6,405 bases of DNA from a bacterium (GCA_025774405.1 JALGWB010000125.1:1-6405); one strand, 5' to 3'; shown: positions 1 to 6,049, numbered from the stretch's first letter. Made by a program: numbers and translations. Notes: a model not told the origin generated them from the letters alone.

Positions 1-2
1 AT

Positions 3-1361
3 TCAACCACGCTTGTTTTGATATCTGACCACGGTTTCAAAAGTGGTGAGATCAGACCTTCCGGGCCGTCGGCGATCGGTGCGGGTCAGCCAGTGAAATG
101 GCATAGACTTGCTGGAGCCATAGCCCTCTATGGCAATCATATAAAACCTGGTGTAAGACTGACGGATGCAACGGTCTTCGATGTCTGCCCAACCATATTA
201 AGGCTACTCGGTCTTCCTCCAGCTGAAGACATGCCTGGCAGGGTCCTTGAAGAAGCCCTTGAAGAAGACTGGCTCAAGCAGTCTTCAGAAATCGGCACCA
301 TAGAATCATACGGCACAAGAATGTCGCAGGGTAAGGCAACTCGCCGCAAGGAGGAAGAGGAAGCAATACTGGAGAGGTTGAAAGCTCTTGGCTACATAGG
401 CAGAGGCTCGACGGGTCTTAAGCGTATAGCGAGCAGCCACTTCGCACGTGGAGAGTTCGATAAGGCAATTGAGATCTGGCAGGAAGTTCTGAACCAGGAA
501 CCGGACAATGTGGAAATCATGACTGCAATAGCAAATGCACTTATTCACAAAGGTGAAGCCGAAGGGGCTATTACCATACTCAGGAAAGCCATATCGAAAG
601 ACCCCAACTTTGTTGATGCCCAAAACATGCTGGCAATCGCTTACATAAATCTGAACCGCCTCGATGATGCTATCGAGGTCTCCAAGAAGATCCTGGTGAA
701 GCACCCTCGAAATGCAGAAGCCTATTTCAATCTGGGTGTGGTTTATGATAAGCGGGGCAGATATGACCTCGCCTTGAGTGCTTTCAAGCGCTCAGTCGAG
801 TTCCGACCTGACTATGATGAATCAAGGATCAATCTGGCCAATGAATATCTGCGTCGCGGAAGTTTCGAAGCCGCCAGGCGCGAGCTTCAGGTTGCTATTG
901 AGCTGAATCCGTCGAGCGCCCAAGCCTACTTCCTTCTGGGACGAGCCAATATCGGTTTGGGTGACCCCTCTCAGGCAATGGATTGCTTCAACAACTGCCT
1001 CAAGCATGATCCAGGTTTCAACCCAGCACGAATAAGTATTGCAGTGCTTCAGGCGAAGGAGGGCAGTATCGAACAGGCTCTGGACACCCTCAAAGATGGG
1101 CTTCAGTATCCTCTCGACCGTCACATCGTATACACCAACATGGGAATTCTACTTGAGAAACTCGGCAACGATTCCGACGCTGAGGAATCATTCCATCAAG
1201 CCATCAAACAGGAACCCTCCTATCTCCCAGCGAAATTCCACCTTGTTGAACTTTACAGGAAGCAAAACCGAAATGATTCGGCAATCAAGGAGCTAAAATC
1301 TATACTCGAGATCGATCCAGCGAATGATCAGGCAAGGCTCCTCCTTAAGGAATTGAGATAA
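3..1361 (+). CDS. Alkaline-phosphatase-superfamily (phosphodiesterase/sulfatase-like) C-terminus fused to TPR repeats, 5'-truncated by the window
   Basis: The reading frame is open from the window's left edge (frame of position 3), so the true start and most of the catalytic domain lie upstream. Residues here count from the visible fragment (452 aa). The fragment opens with STTLVLISDHGF, the metal-binding Asp-His motif of the alkaline phosphatase/type I phosphodiesterase/sulfatase superfamily (D9, H10). WHRLAGAIALYG follows, with a probable third metal ligand at H34, then the typical closing segment DVCPTILRLLGLPP and DMPGRVLEEAL. A charged linker ends in LKALGYIG, a common end of such domains. 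From about residue 138 to 440 there are nine TPR units, eight of them in exact 34-residue register, then a short capping helix. TPRs usually bind proteins, so this is probably an enzyme with a docking scaffold; substrate and partner cannot be read from this part. Superfamily and TPR calls are firm, while the phosphodiesterase versus sulfatase choice is open. The gene ends in TAA 124 bases before the recombinase gene. Confidence 0.88.
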   Translation, partial: STTLVLISDHGFKSGEIRPSGPSAIGAGQPVKWHRLAGAIALYGNHIKPGVRLTDATVFDVCPTILRLLGLPPAEDMPGRVLEEALEEDWLKQSSEIGTIESYGTRMSQGKATRRKEEEEAILERLKALGYIGRGSTGLKRIASSHFARGEFDKAIEIWQEVLNQEPDNVEIMTAIANALIHKGEAEGAITILRKAISKDPNFVDAQNMLAIAYINLNRLDDAIEVSKKILVKHPRNAEAYFNLGVVYDKRGRYDLALSAFKRSVEFRPDYDESRINLANEYLRRGSFEAARRELQVAIELNPSSAQAYFLLGRANIGLGDPSQAMDCFNNCLKHDPGFNPARISIAVLQAKEGSIEQALDTLKDGLQYPLDRHIVYTNMGILLEKLGNDSDAEESFHQAIKQEPSYLPAKFHLVELYRKQNRNDSAIKELKSILEIDPANDQARLLLKELR

Positions 1362-1396
1362 AGGGCTGTTTAGAGGAATATCTTGGCGCATTATAG

Positions 1397-1425
1397 TTGA
1401 CAGCGGAGTGCGCAACCATTAGATT
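1397..1425 (+). promoter_or_regulatory. Probable sigma70-type promoter for the recombinase gene
   Basis: A perfect -35 box TTGACA (1397-1402) is followed after exactly 17 bases by TAGATT (1420-1425), which matches the TATAAT consensus at four of six positions. The site lies in the 124-base gap after the TPR gene and would give a leader of about 54 bases before the ATG at 1486. No clear operator flanks it. Transcription from here is inferred from sequence only. Confidence 0.6.
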
Positions 1426-1485
1426 AAAGCGATTCGCGGGACGCATGAGACTGTTGATGCTATTAAGGATGAAAGGAGCAGCGAC

Positions 1486-2355
1486 ATGCCAACAGACAAA
1501 AGCAAGTCCTCCATTGAACGCCTTGTCAAGACCTTCAAAGAGGATCTCATCAAGCTTGATTACAGCTCAAGGACAGCAGAAGTCTATGCGACCGCAGTAG
1601 CTTCATTTCTCAAATCAATCCCAAACCCCTCCTCCCCAGCACCTGAGGATGCCAACACGTACATAAGAAACATCCTAGAGGGCTCGCCAGATGCCCAGGC
1701 TTCGCAATCCTCAGTGGGTATAGCAGCAAGTGCAATCAAACTCTACTTCAAGCATATACTCGGCAGGCCATTGCAGCTATCGATTGAGCTCAAGCGCAGA
1801 GCACGGCCGATCCCGACTATTCTCGATAAGGAAGAAATCCAGAAGATTGTGAGTGTGACACGTAACGTGAGCCACAGGCTGATATTCCAACTTATGTACT
1901 CCTCTGGACTCAAACTGGACGAGCTGCTCGGCTTAAGGGTAAAGGACGTCGATATCGAGGGTAAGAAGCTTACGGTAAGAGGCAATTCTACTGGAGGACG
2001 CAAAGCCAAGCATGAAAGGCAGACAATCCTCTCGGAGAAAGTTGCCCCGATGCTTCATGCCTTCATTGTTGACAGGGATCCTGACGATTATGTGTTTCCC
2101 GGTATCGACGGCGGGCATATGACGCCGAGGGCGGTGCAGAAGGCTTTCAAGCAAGCACTCAAGAAGGCAGGAATAACAAAGCGTGCGAGCTGCAATTCTC
2201 TCCGCCATTCCTTCGCCGTACACCTCCTTCAGCGAGGAATTGATATTAAGCACGTGAGGCGGCTTCTTGGCCATGCCCGCACAGAAACCACCTCGATTTA
2301 CAAGAAACTTGTGACCAGTGACCAGGTGCAGATCAAGAGCCCTCTCGACATGTAG
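1486..2355 (+). CDS. Tyrosine recombinase/phage-integrase family protein with altered catalytic residues
   Basis: This 289-aa protein has the usual XerC/XerD-like length and two-domain layout. Residues about 8-95 are the SAM-like core-binding domain and about 108-289 the catalytic domain. Family marks include PTILDKEEIQKI (110-121), SSGLKLDELLGLRVKDVD (139-156), the C-terminal SLRHSFAVHLLQRGIDIKH (238-256), LLGHARTETTSIY (260-272) and a terminal SPLD as in many Xer/IntI-like proteins. Aligned by eye to XerD, H263 and nucleophile Y272 are present, as are R240 and a candidate beta-hairpin lysine (K173 or K175). The first catalytic Arg is K143 and the HxxR histidine is N237. Normal members cut and rejoin DNA through a 3'-phosphotyrosine link; this one may be weak, inactive or only DNA-binding. 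The ATG at 1486 is chosen because AAAGGAG (1472-1478) lies 7 bases upstream. The gene has its own promoter and terminator. No phage genes or obvious attachment site are next to it, so chromosome-dimer resolution, element integration and a non-catalytic role all remain possible. Confidence 0.9.
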   Translation: MPTDKSKSSIERLVKTFKEDLIKLDYSSRTAEVYATAVASFLKSIPNPSSPAPEDANTYIRNILEGSPDAQASQSSVGIAASAIKLYFKHILGRPLQLSIELKRRARPIPTILDKEEIQKIVSVTRNVSHRLIFQLMYSSGLKLDELLGLRVKDVDIEGKKLTVRGNSTGGRKAKHERQTILSEKVAPMLHAFIVDRDPDDYVFPGIDGGHMTPRAVQKAFKQALKKAGITKRASCNSLRHSFAVHLLQRGIDIKHVRRLLGHARTETTSIYKKLVTSDQVQIKSPLDM

Positions 2356-2365
2356 ATTCTATCCT

Positions 2366-2391
2366 GGGGGCAACATAGGTTGCCCCCTTTT
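2366..2391 (+). terminator. Intrinsic (Rho-independent) terminator after the recombinase gene
   Basis: GGGGGCAAC (2366-2374) pairs perfectly with GTTGCCCCC (2379-2387) around a 4-base ATAG loop, giving a 9-bp stem with five G-C pairs at its base. TTTT follows directly (2388-2391), then CGTTT. It begins 11 bases after the recombinase stop codon. It should separate the recombinase transcript from the redox cluster downstream. Confidence 0.92.
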
Positions 2392-2414
2392 CGTTTCTGA
2401 AAATCCTATCACTG

Positions 2415-2444
2415 TTGACACCAACTCCACCAAAACGGTAATCT
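2415..2444 (+). promoter_or_regulatory. Possible promoter for the hrb-fprA redox cluster
   Basis: A perfect TTGACA (2415-2420) lies just past the terminator. The -10 element is less clear: GGTAAT (2437-2442, 16-base spacer, four of six matches) or TAATCT (2439-2444, 18-base spacer, three of six). A short GTTG-ACAC-CAAC dyad (2414-2425) overlaps the -35 box but is too small to call an operator. If used, this promoter would give a leader of about 190-195 bases before hrb. The terminator upstream makes some promoter in this gap necessary. Confidence 0.4.
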
Positions 2445-2464
2445 GAGTCGTGCAGGAGTGCCTG

Positions 2465-2581
2465 ATGAAAGTAGTGCCGGGTTCCTATTCGTTCTGTTCC
2501 CATGCTTGCGGCATGGCCAAGATTGCCGACAGCCCGGGCATTAGACTTGCTGATCAGGTCCTCAATTGGTGTATGCTATGA
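2465..2581 (+). CDS. Candidate small protein or leader peptide (38 aa)
   Basis: ATG at 2465 is preceded by AGGAG (2454-2458) with an ideal 6-base gap, and the frame runs 38 codons to TGA (2579-2581). The predicted peptide starts MKVVPGSYSFCSHACGMA and has three cysteines (11, 15, 36), two of them in a CSHAC (CX3C) arrangement with a histidine between. No transmembrane segment or signal peptide is evident and I recognise no family. A second frame of 16 codons (2578-2628) starts inside its stop codon as ATGA. The peptide sits in the leader of the redox cluster, so it could be a regulatory leader peptide, a small metal- or redox-active protein, or a chance ORF. The ribosome binding site is the main support; conservation is unknown. 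Confidence 0.3.
   Translation: MKVVPGSYSFCSHACGMAKIADSPGIRLADQVLNWCML
2500..2516 (+). other. Short inverted repeat (hairpin) in the redox-cluster leader
   Basis: CCATGC (2500-2505) and GCATGG (2511-2516) form a perfect 6-bp stem around the 5-base loop TTGCG. It lies inside the small ORF at 2465 and has no T-run, so it is not a terminator. It could be a leader RNA structure or a protein-binding dyad; chance is also plausible at this length. Confidence 0.3.
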
Positions 2582-2586
2582 AGCAG

Positions 2587-2604
2587 CAGGCATCAACAGG
2601 CATC
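2587..2604 (+). repeat. 8-base direct repeat, 10-base period
   Basis: CAGGCATC occurs at 2587-2594 and again at 2597-2604, separated by AA, so the copies are one DNA helical turn apart. The pair lies about 40 bases upstream of the hrb start. Such spacing suits a protein bound to one DNA face or a pairing element in the leader RNA, but two copies are weak evidence for function. Confidence 0.4.
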
Positions 2605-2644
2605 CTAAGAAGGAGAGGCGAAGCATAACGGGGGGAAGATAAAG

Positions 2645-3349
2645 ATGAATCTCAAGGTGTTGCACCTGTGTACCTATGGGCTTTACGTGGTTACTTCAAG
2701 AAAAGGAGATAGGCTCAATGGCCAGATAGCCAACACAGTTTTCCAGCTGACCTCTGAGCAGCCAACCGTTGCCGTTAGCATAAACAAAGAAAACCTCACG
2801 CATGATTTCATGATGACCAGCAAGGTATTCGTAGCATGCATCCTTTCAAAGGAAGCCCCGATGACCTTCATTGGCAAATGGGGGTTCAAGTCGGGACGCG
2901 ATGTTGACAAACTCGAGGGGACCAACTTCAGAACAGGTAAGACCGGGGCACCAATCGTGCTGGATTACACTCTGGGCTTCATTGAGGCAGAAGTCATCAA
3001 TACTGTCGATGTTGGATCCCACACACTGTTCATAGGCAAGGTGGTGGATTGTGACGTACTGGATGAAGGTCAACCTATGACCTACGCTTTCTATCATCAG
3101 GTAAAGAAGGGTAAGACCCCTCGGAAGGCAGCCACCTTCATAGAAGAGTCCCGGGTGGAGAAGGAGAAAGGCATGGAAGGGGAGGTTCCCAAGAGGTATA
3201 GGTGTACAGTCTGCGGTTACATCTATGACCCTGAGAAAGGAGATAGTGACAGTGGCATTGTCCCAGGAACTCCTTTTGAGGATCTTCCAACTGATTGGGT
3301 CTGCCCGGTGTGTGGTGTTGGTAAGGATAAGTTTGAAGTGGTGAGTTAG
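2645..3349 (+). CDS. hrb: High-molecular-weight rubredoxin: flavin reductase domain fused to rubredoxin
   Basis: This 234-aa fusion has a flavin-reductase-like FMN-binding domain at about 1-155: YGLYVVTS, NGQIANTVFQ and VSINKENLTHD near the N-terminus, GFKSGRD at 80-86, and DVGSHTLFIGKV in the 120s. A charged linker (about 165-184) joins it to a complete rubredoxin domain (185-234). The Fe-binding cysteines are C187 and C190 (CTVCGY) and C220 and C223 (CPVCG), with the expected DWVCPVCG context. In Moorella the same fusion, Hrb, passes electrons from NADH via FMN to the rubredoxin iron and on to FprA. The fprA homologue here begins 44 bases downstream, which strongly supports the same role. 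The ATG at 2645 follows a G-rich site GGGGGGA (2630-2635) about 9 bases upstream, and an in-frame TAA at 2639 excludes a longer start. AAGGAG at 2610-2615 is too far away to serve it. The protein should be cytoplasmic, as there is no signal peptide. Confidence 0.93.
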   Translation: MNLKVLHLCTYGLYVVTSRKGDRLNGQIANTVFQLTSEQPTVAVSINKENLTHDFMMTSKVFVACILSKEAPMTFIGKWGFKSGRDVDKLEGTNFRTGKTGAPIVLDYTLGFIEAEVINTVDVGSHTLFIGKVVDCDVLDEGQPMTYAFYHQVKKGKTPRKAATFIEESRVEKEKGMEGEVPKRYRCTVCGYIYDPEKGDSDSGIVPGTPFEDLPTDWVCPVCGVGKDKFEVVS

Positions 3350-3393
3350 AATCTGGGGATTCCAGTCCTGAACGAGGAAGGAGTGAACCTCAA

Positions 3394-4578
3394 ATGGCAG
3401 TATGTAAGATAACTGACAGTACTCACTTCGTTGGTGCCATTGATTGGCATCGGAGACTTTTCGATTCGCTTATCCCGCTCCCCGAAGGCACCAGTTACAA
3501 TTCCTATCTTATCAGGGGGAGTGAGAAGACTGCTCTCATCGATAGTGTCGATCCATCAAAATACGATGAGCTTGTGGCTAACCTCGAATCCCTCGGGATT
3601 GAACAAATCGATTATATAATCTCGAACCACGCTGAGCAGGACCATTCCGGCTCATTACCCAATCTACTCGCCAGGTATCCCCAAGCCAGAGTTGTTACCA
3701 ATGCCAAGTGCAAGGGTCTCCTTGAGGAACACCTTGGTATCAAAAGTGACAAGTTCATTACCGTCGCCGATGAGGAAACCATCTCACTTGGAGACAGGCA
3801 TCTCAGGTTCATCATCGCTCCCTGGGTTCACTGGCCAGAAACGATGTTCACATATCTTGTGGAGGATAAGATACTCTTCCCATGTGATTTCCTGGGTTCG
3901 CATCTTGCACCAAGCCAGCTGCTGGTTAGCGAGATCGACGAGTTCTATGAAGGCGCCAAGCGCTATTACGCTGAGATAATGATGCCTTTCAGAATAAGTG
4001 TGTTGAAGCATCTTGACCGTCTGAGGAGCTACGAAATCAAGATCATCGCTCCCAGTCACGGTCCTATTCACCTCAATCCTCAGCCAATCATGGAAGCCTA
4101 TCGCCAGTGGGCTTCAGATGAGGTCAAGAATGAAGTTGTTTTGCCCTTCGTCTCAATGCATGGCAGTACGGAGAAGATGGTTGAATATTTAACGACAGGG
4201 CTCATCCAGAGAGGAATTGCAGTAAAGCCTTTCAACCTTGTGGTTACCGATGTAGGCAAGCTAGCAATGGCGCTGGTGGATGCCGCTACTCTTGTAGTTG
4301 GTGCTTCAGCTGTACTTGTCGGTGCTCACCCACTGGCAGTCTATGCCACCTACCTTGCCAATGCGCTGCGGCCCAAAGTGCGGTTCCTGGGGATAATCGG
4401 TTCATATGGCTGGGGATCGAAAATGCTGGATGAGCTTAAGGGATTGGTAACCAATCTAAAAGTTGAAATCCTGTCCCCGGTTGTAGTAAAAGGATATCCG
4501 AAGGAGGATGATCTCAAGGCACTGGACATGCTGGCTGATGAGATCCTTTCAAAACACAGGCAGTTGAATATAGCATAG
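3394..4578 (+). CDS. fprA: A-type flavodiiron protein (O2/NO reductase)
   Basis: This 394-aa protein has standard class A length. The N-terminal metallo-beta-lactamase-like half (about 1-245) carries the full diiron ligand set: H79, E81 and D83 in HAEQDHSG (with H84), H146 in WVHWPETM, D165 in FPCDFLGSH and H222 in PSHGPIH. The C-terminal flavodoxin-like half (about 248-394) binds FMN, with the phosphate loop SMHGSTEKM (254-262) and GSYGWGSK (336-343). Family members reduce O2 to water or NO to N2O in the cytoplasm, with electrons arriving from a rubredoxin. The rubredoxin fusion encoded just upstream is the obvious donor. The middle flavin loop reads GASAVLVGAHP (303-313), where relatives usually have a Pro-Thr pair after the G-x start. 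The ATG at 3394 follows AGGAAGGAG (3375-3383) at 10 bases. The stop codon TAG (4576-4578) lies in the ribosome binding site of the next gene, suggesting coupled translation. Whether O2 or NO is the main substrate cannot be read from sequence. Confidence 0.95.
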   Translation: MAVCKITDSTHFVGAIDWHRRLFDSLIPLPEGTSYNSYLIRGSEKTALIDSVDPSKYDELVANLESLGIEQIDYIISNHAEQDHSGSLPNLLARYPQARVVTNAKCKGLLEEHLGIKSDKFITVADEETISLGDRHLRFIIAPWVHWPETMFTYLVEDKILFPCDFLGSHLAPSQLLVSEIDEFYEGAKRYYAEIMMPFRISVLKHLDRLRSYEIKIIAPSHGPIHLNPQPIMEAYRQWASDEVKNEVVLPFVSMHGSTEKMVEYLTTGLIQRGIAVKPFNLVVTDVGKLAMALVDAATLVVGASAVLVGAHPLAVYATYLANALRPKVRFLGIIGSYGWGSKMLDELKGLVTNLKVEILSPVVVKGYPKEDDLKALDMLADEILSKHRQLNIA

Positions 4579-4582
4579 GAGG
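4577..4582 (+). promoter_or_regulatory. Ribosome binding site that fixes the start of the rubrerythrin-like gene
   Basis: AGGAGG is a perfect Shine-Dalgarno sequence and shares its first two bases with the fprA stop codon TAG (4576-4578). It is 6 bases from the ATG at 4589 but only 3 from the alternative GTG at 4586, so ATG is the likely start. The overlap suggests that ribosomes finishing fprA re-initiate here. Confidence 0.8.
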
Positions 4583-4588
4583 ATTGTG

Positions 4589-5059
4589 ATGGATACGTTC
4601 AGGGTAAGTGAGGTTTTCGAGATAGCGATCAAGATAGAGGAAAATGGTGAAAAGTTCTATCGCCATGCAGCCACACTGGCTGAAAATACAAGTGCCAGGG
4701 ACATGTTTACTTATCTCGCCGAGGAGGAGATTAAGCATAAGCGAACCTTCGAGGGGATGCTCTCGAAAGTCCAGGAATATCAACCACCCGAAAGCTACCC
4801 AGGCGAGTATTTCGCTTACCTTAGAGCCTATGCTGAGGGACTGATATTCTCACCAGAAAAAATCCGGACCGAGTTTGCCAGAGTAAAGAACGTGACAGAT
4901 GCAATCGATTTTGCAATTCAGCGGGAGATCGAATCTATACTTTACTACATCGAGACCAAGCAGCTCGTACCCGCTAGCCAGCGAGATGACATTGACAGGA
5001 TAATCGAGGAAGAGCGCCGCCACTATCTCAAACTCGTAGATGCCAAGAAGGCCATGTAG
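4589..5059 (+). CDS. Rubrerythrin-like ferritin-fold diiron protein lacking a rubredoxin domain
   Basis: This 156-aa protein is almost wholly helical and shows the internal duplication of rubrerythrins. AIKIEENGEKFY (13-24) matches AIQREIESILYY (109-120), and each half is followed by an ExxH motif. Predicted iron ligands are E17, E47, H50 (EEIKH), E113, E142 and H145 (EERRH), so the di-iron site looks complete. Unlike classical rubrerythrin, there is no C-terminal CxxC-CxxC rubredoxin domain; the protein stops right after the four-helix bundle. Rubrerythrins reduce hydrogen peroxide in anaerobes using electrons from rubredoxin. Here the fused rubredoxin encoded by hrb, two genes upstream, could supply them (inference). 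The stretch between the two halves (about 62-105) is rich in Tyr and Pro and contains YPGEYFAYLRAYAEG. A general ferritin-like protein of unknown substrate is the main alternative. Translation is probably coupled to fprA. Confidence 0.85.
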   Translation: MDTFRVSEVFEIAIKIEENGEKFYRHAATLAENTSARDMFTYLAEEEIKHKRTFEGMLSKVQEYQPPESYPGEYFAYLRAYAEGLIFSPEKIRTEFARVKNVTDAIDFAIQREIESILYYIETKQLVPASQRDDIDRIIEEERRHYLKLVDAKKAM

Positions 5060-5120
5060 GGCGACCCTCGGAAACAGCACCTGTGCCCCATGGCGAAAGG
5101 TCACACTTACGCTACGGATC

Positions 5121-5133
5121 AGGAAAGGGAGAG
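5121..5133 (+). promoter_or_regulatory. Ribosome binding site that fixes the start of the reductase gene
   Basis: The purine-rich stretch AGGAAAGGGAGAG includes GGGAG (5127-5131), 6 bases before the ATG at 5138. An upstream in-frame ATG at 5090 has no such site, and the 16 residues it would add do not resemble the family N-terminus, which normally begins directly at the FAD-binding strand. Confidence 0.7.
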
Positions 5134-5137
5134 CTTG

Positions 5138-6049
5138 ATGTACGATCTGGTGATAGTTGGGGCAGGCCCTGCGGGAATCACAGCTAGCATATATGCAGCC
5201 AGGAAAAAGATGGATCTCATCGTCATCTCTCAAAACATCGGGGGACAGACGATCTGGAGTGCTGACATTGAGAACTACACAGGCTATCAGTTCATCACGG
5301 GTATTGAGCTCGGACAGAAATTCCGGGAACATCTGGATCAATTTGCGGTTGAGGTCAAGGAAGGTGAGACAGCCACAGACGTTGAAAGAATTGGTGACTG
5401 GATCAGGATCGAAACCGATGCCACCACCTATGAGGCAAGAGTTGTAATCATTGCCTCAGGACGGCTTCCGCGCAAGCTCAACGTCCCCGGTGAGGACGAG
5501 TTTAGAAACCGTGGCGTGACCTATTGCGCAACCTGCGATGGTCCTGTATTCGCAGGTAGGGACGTTGCCATAATTGGTGGTGGTAACTCAGCGCTTGAAG
5601 CAACACTGCAGATGATGAAAATCGCTACCCATGTATATGTATTTGAGGCAACTGACAGCTTCAGGGCCGATCCCGTCATGATGGATAAGGCAAGAACCAG
5701 TGATAATGTCTCAATGTTCACGAAGAGTAAGGTGCTTCGGATATCGGGTGATAGGCTGGTGTCGGGAATTGAGGTGGAGGTCAATGGCAAGCCCAGACGA
5801 TTCGATGTTGGTGGAATTCTCATTGAGATCGGCTCCAGCCCTGCATCTGACTTCGTCAAAGGAGTCGAAAGGAACAACACAGGTGAGATAGTGGTCAATT
5901 GCAAGTGTGAAACCAATATCCCGGCCATTTTTGCCGCTGGGGATGTTACCAATGTTTATGCCAAGCAGATAGTTGTAGCCTGTGGAGAAGGCGCCAAAGC
6001 CGCACTCGCTGCATTTGAATACTTAAGCACCAAGCCCAAGGACAAATGA
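5138..6049 (+). CDS. trxB: Thioredoxin-reductase/AhpF-like FAD disulfide reductase
   Basis: This 303-aa flavoprotein has bacterial thioredoxin reductase length and order. MYDLVIVGAGPAGITAS carries the FAD GxGxxG motif (G8, G10, G13), followed by GGQTIWSADIENYTGY (35-50). The redox-active pair C130/C133 lies in YCATCDGP. A nucleotide-binding motif IGGGNSALEA (146-155) comes next, then the closing FAD motif AAGDV (266-270) with KQIVVACGEGAKAAL. It should transfer electrons from a pyridine nucleotide via FAD and the CATC pair to a disulfide protein. The HRRxxxR motif that marks NADPH use in classical TrxB is missing: the site reads FEATDSFRAD, closer to the NADH-using AhpF reductase domain. The N-terminal thioredoxin-like domains of AhpF are absent, so an external thioredoxin or glutaredoxin-like partner is needed, and none is in the window. 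The gene is 78 bases after the rubrerythrin-like gene and probably in the same operon. Family call is firm; the trxB symbol is by family only. Confidence 0.9.
   Translation: MYDLVIVGAGPAGITASIYAARKKMDLIVISQNIGGQTIWSADIENYTGYQFITGIELGQKFREHLDQFAVEVKEGETATDVERIGDWIRIETDATTYEARVVIIASGRLPRKLNVPGEDEFRNRGVTYCATCDGPVFAGRDVAIIGGGNSALEATLQMMKIATHVYVFEATDSFRADPVMMDKARTSDNVSMFTKSKVLRISGDRLVSGIEVEVNGKPRRFDVGGILIEIGSSPASDFVKGVERNNTGEIVVNCKCETNIPAIFAAGDVTNVYAKQIVVACGEGAKAALAAFEYLSTKPKDK

Noticed and set aside
1397..1600. 67-codon + strand ORF overlapping the start of the recombinase gene
   Set aside because: It starts at the -35 box of the likely promoter, lacks a good ribosome binding site, and overlaps the clearly real recombinase gene in another frame with no recognisable protein features.
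1486..2355. Recombinase as an integron integrase with a cassette array
   Set aside because: The terminal SPLD is IntI-like, but no attC-type repeats or small promoterless cassettes lie beside it, and the flanking genes are ordinary operon genes.
1396..2461. Short matches (GTTGACA and GGAGTGC) on both sides of the recombinase gene as possible attachment-site repeats
   Set aside because: The matches are only 7 bases, sit at different spacings, and one is simply the -35 box in both places. No target tRNA or longer flanking duplication was found.
3349..3362. GAATC-TGGG-GATTC hairpin between hrb and fprA as a terminator
   Set aside because: The stem is only 5 bp, partly A-T, and has no T-run after it; the next gene's ribosome binding site follows directly.
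5090..5137. Longer N-terminus for the reductase from the ATG at 5090
   Set aside because: No ribosome binding site precedes 5090, and the extra 16 residues are unlike the family, whereas the ATG at 5138 has a strong site and begins at the FAD-binding strand.
4850..5341. 163-codon minus-strand ORF spanning the end of the rubrerythrin-like gene and the start of the reductase gene
   Set aside because: It is antisense to two strongly supported genes, has no recognisable motif, and looks like a shadow frame.
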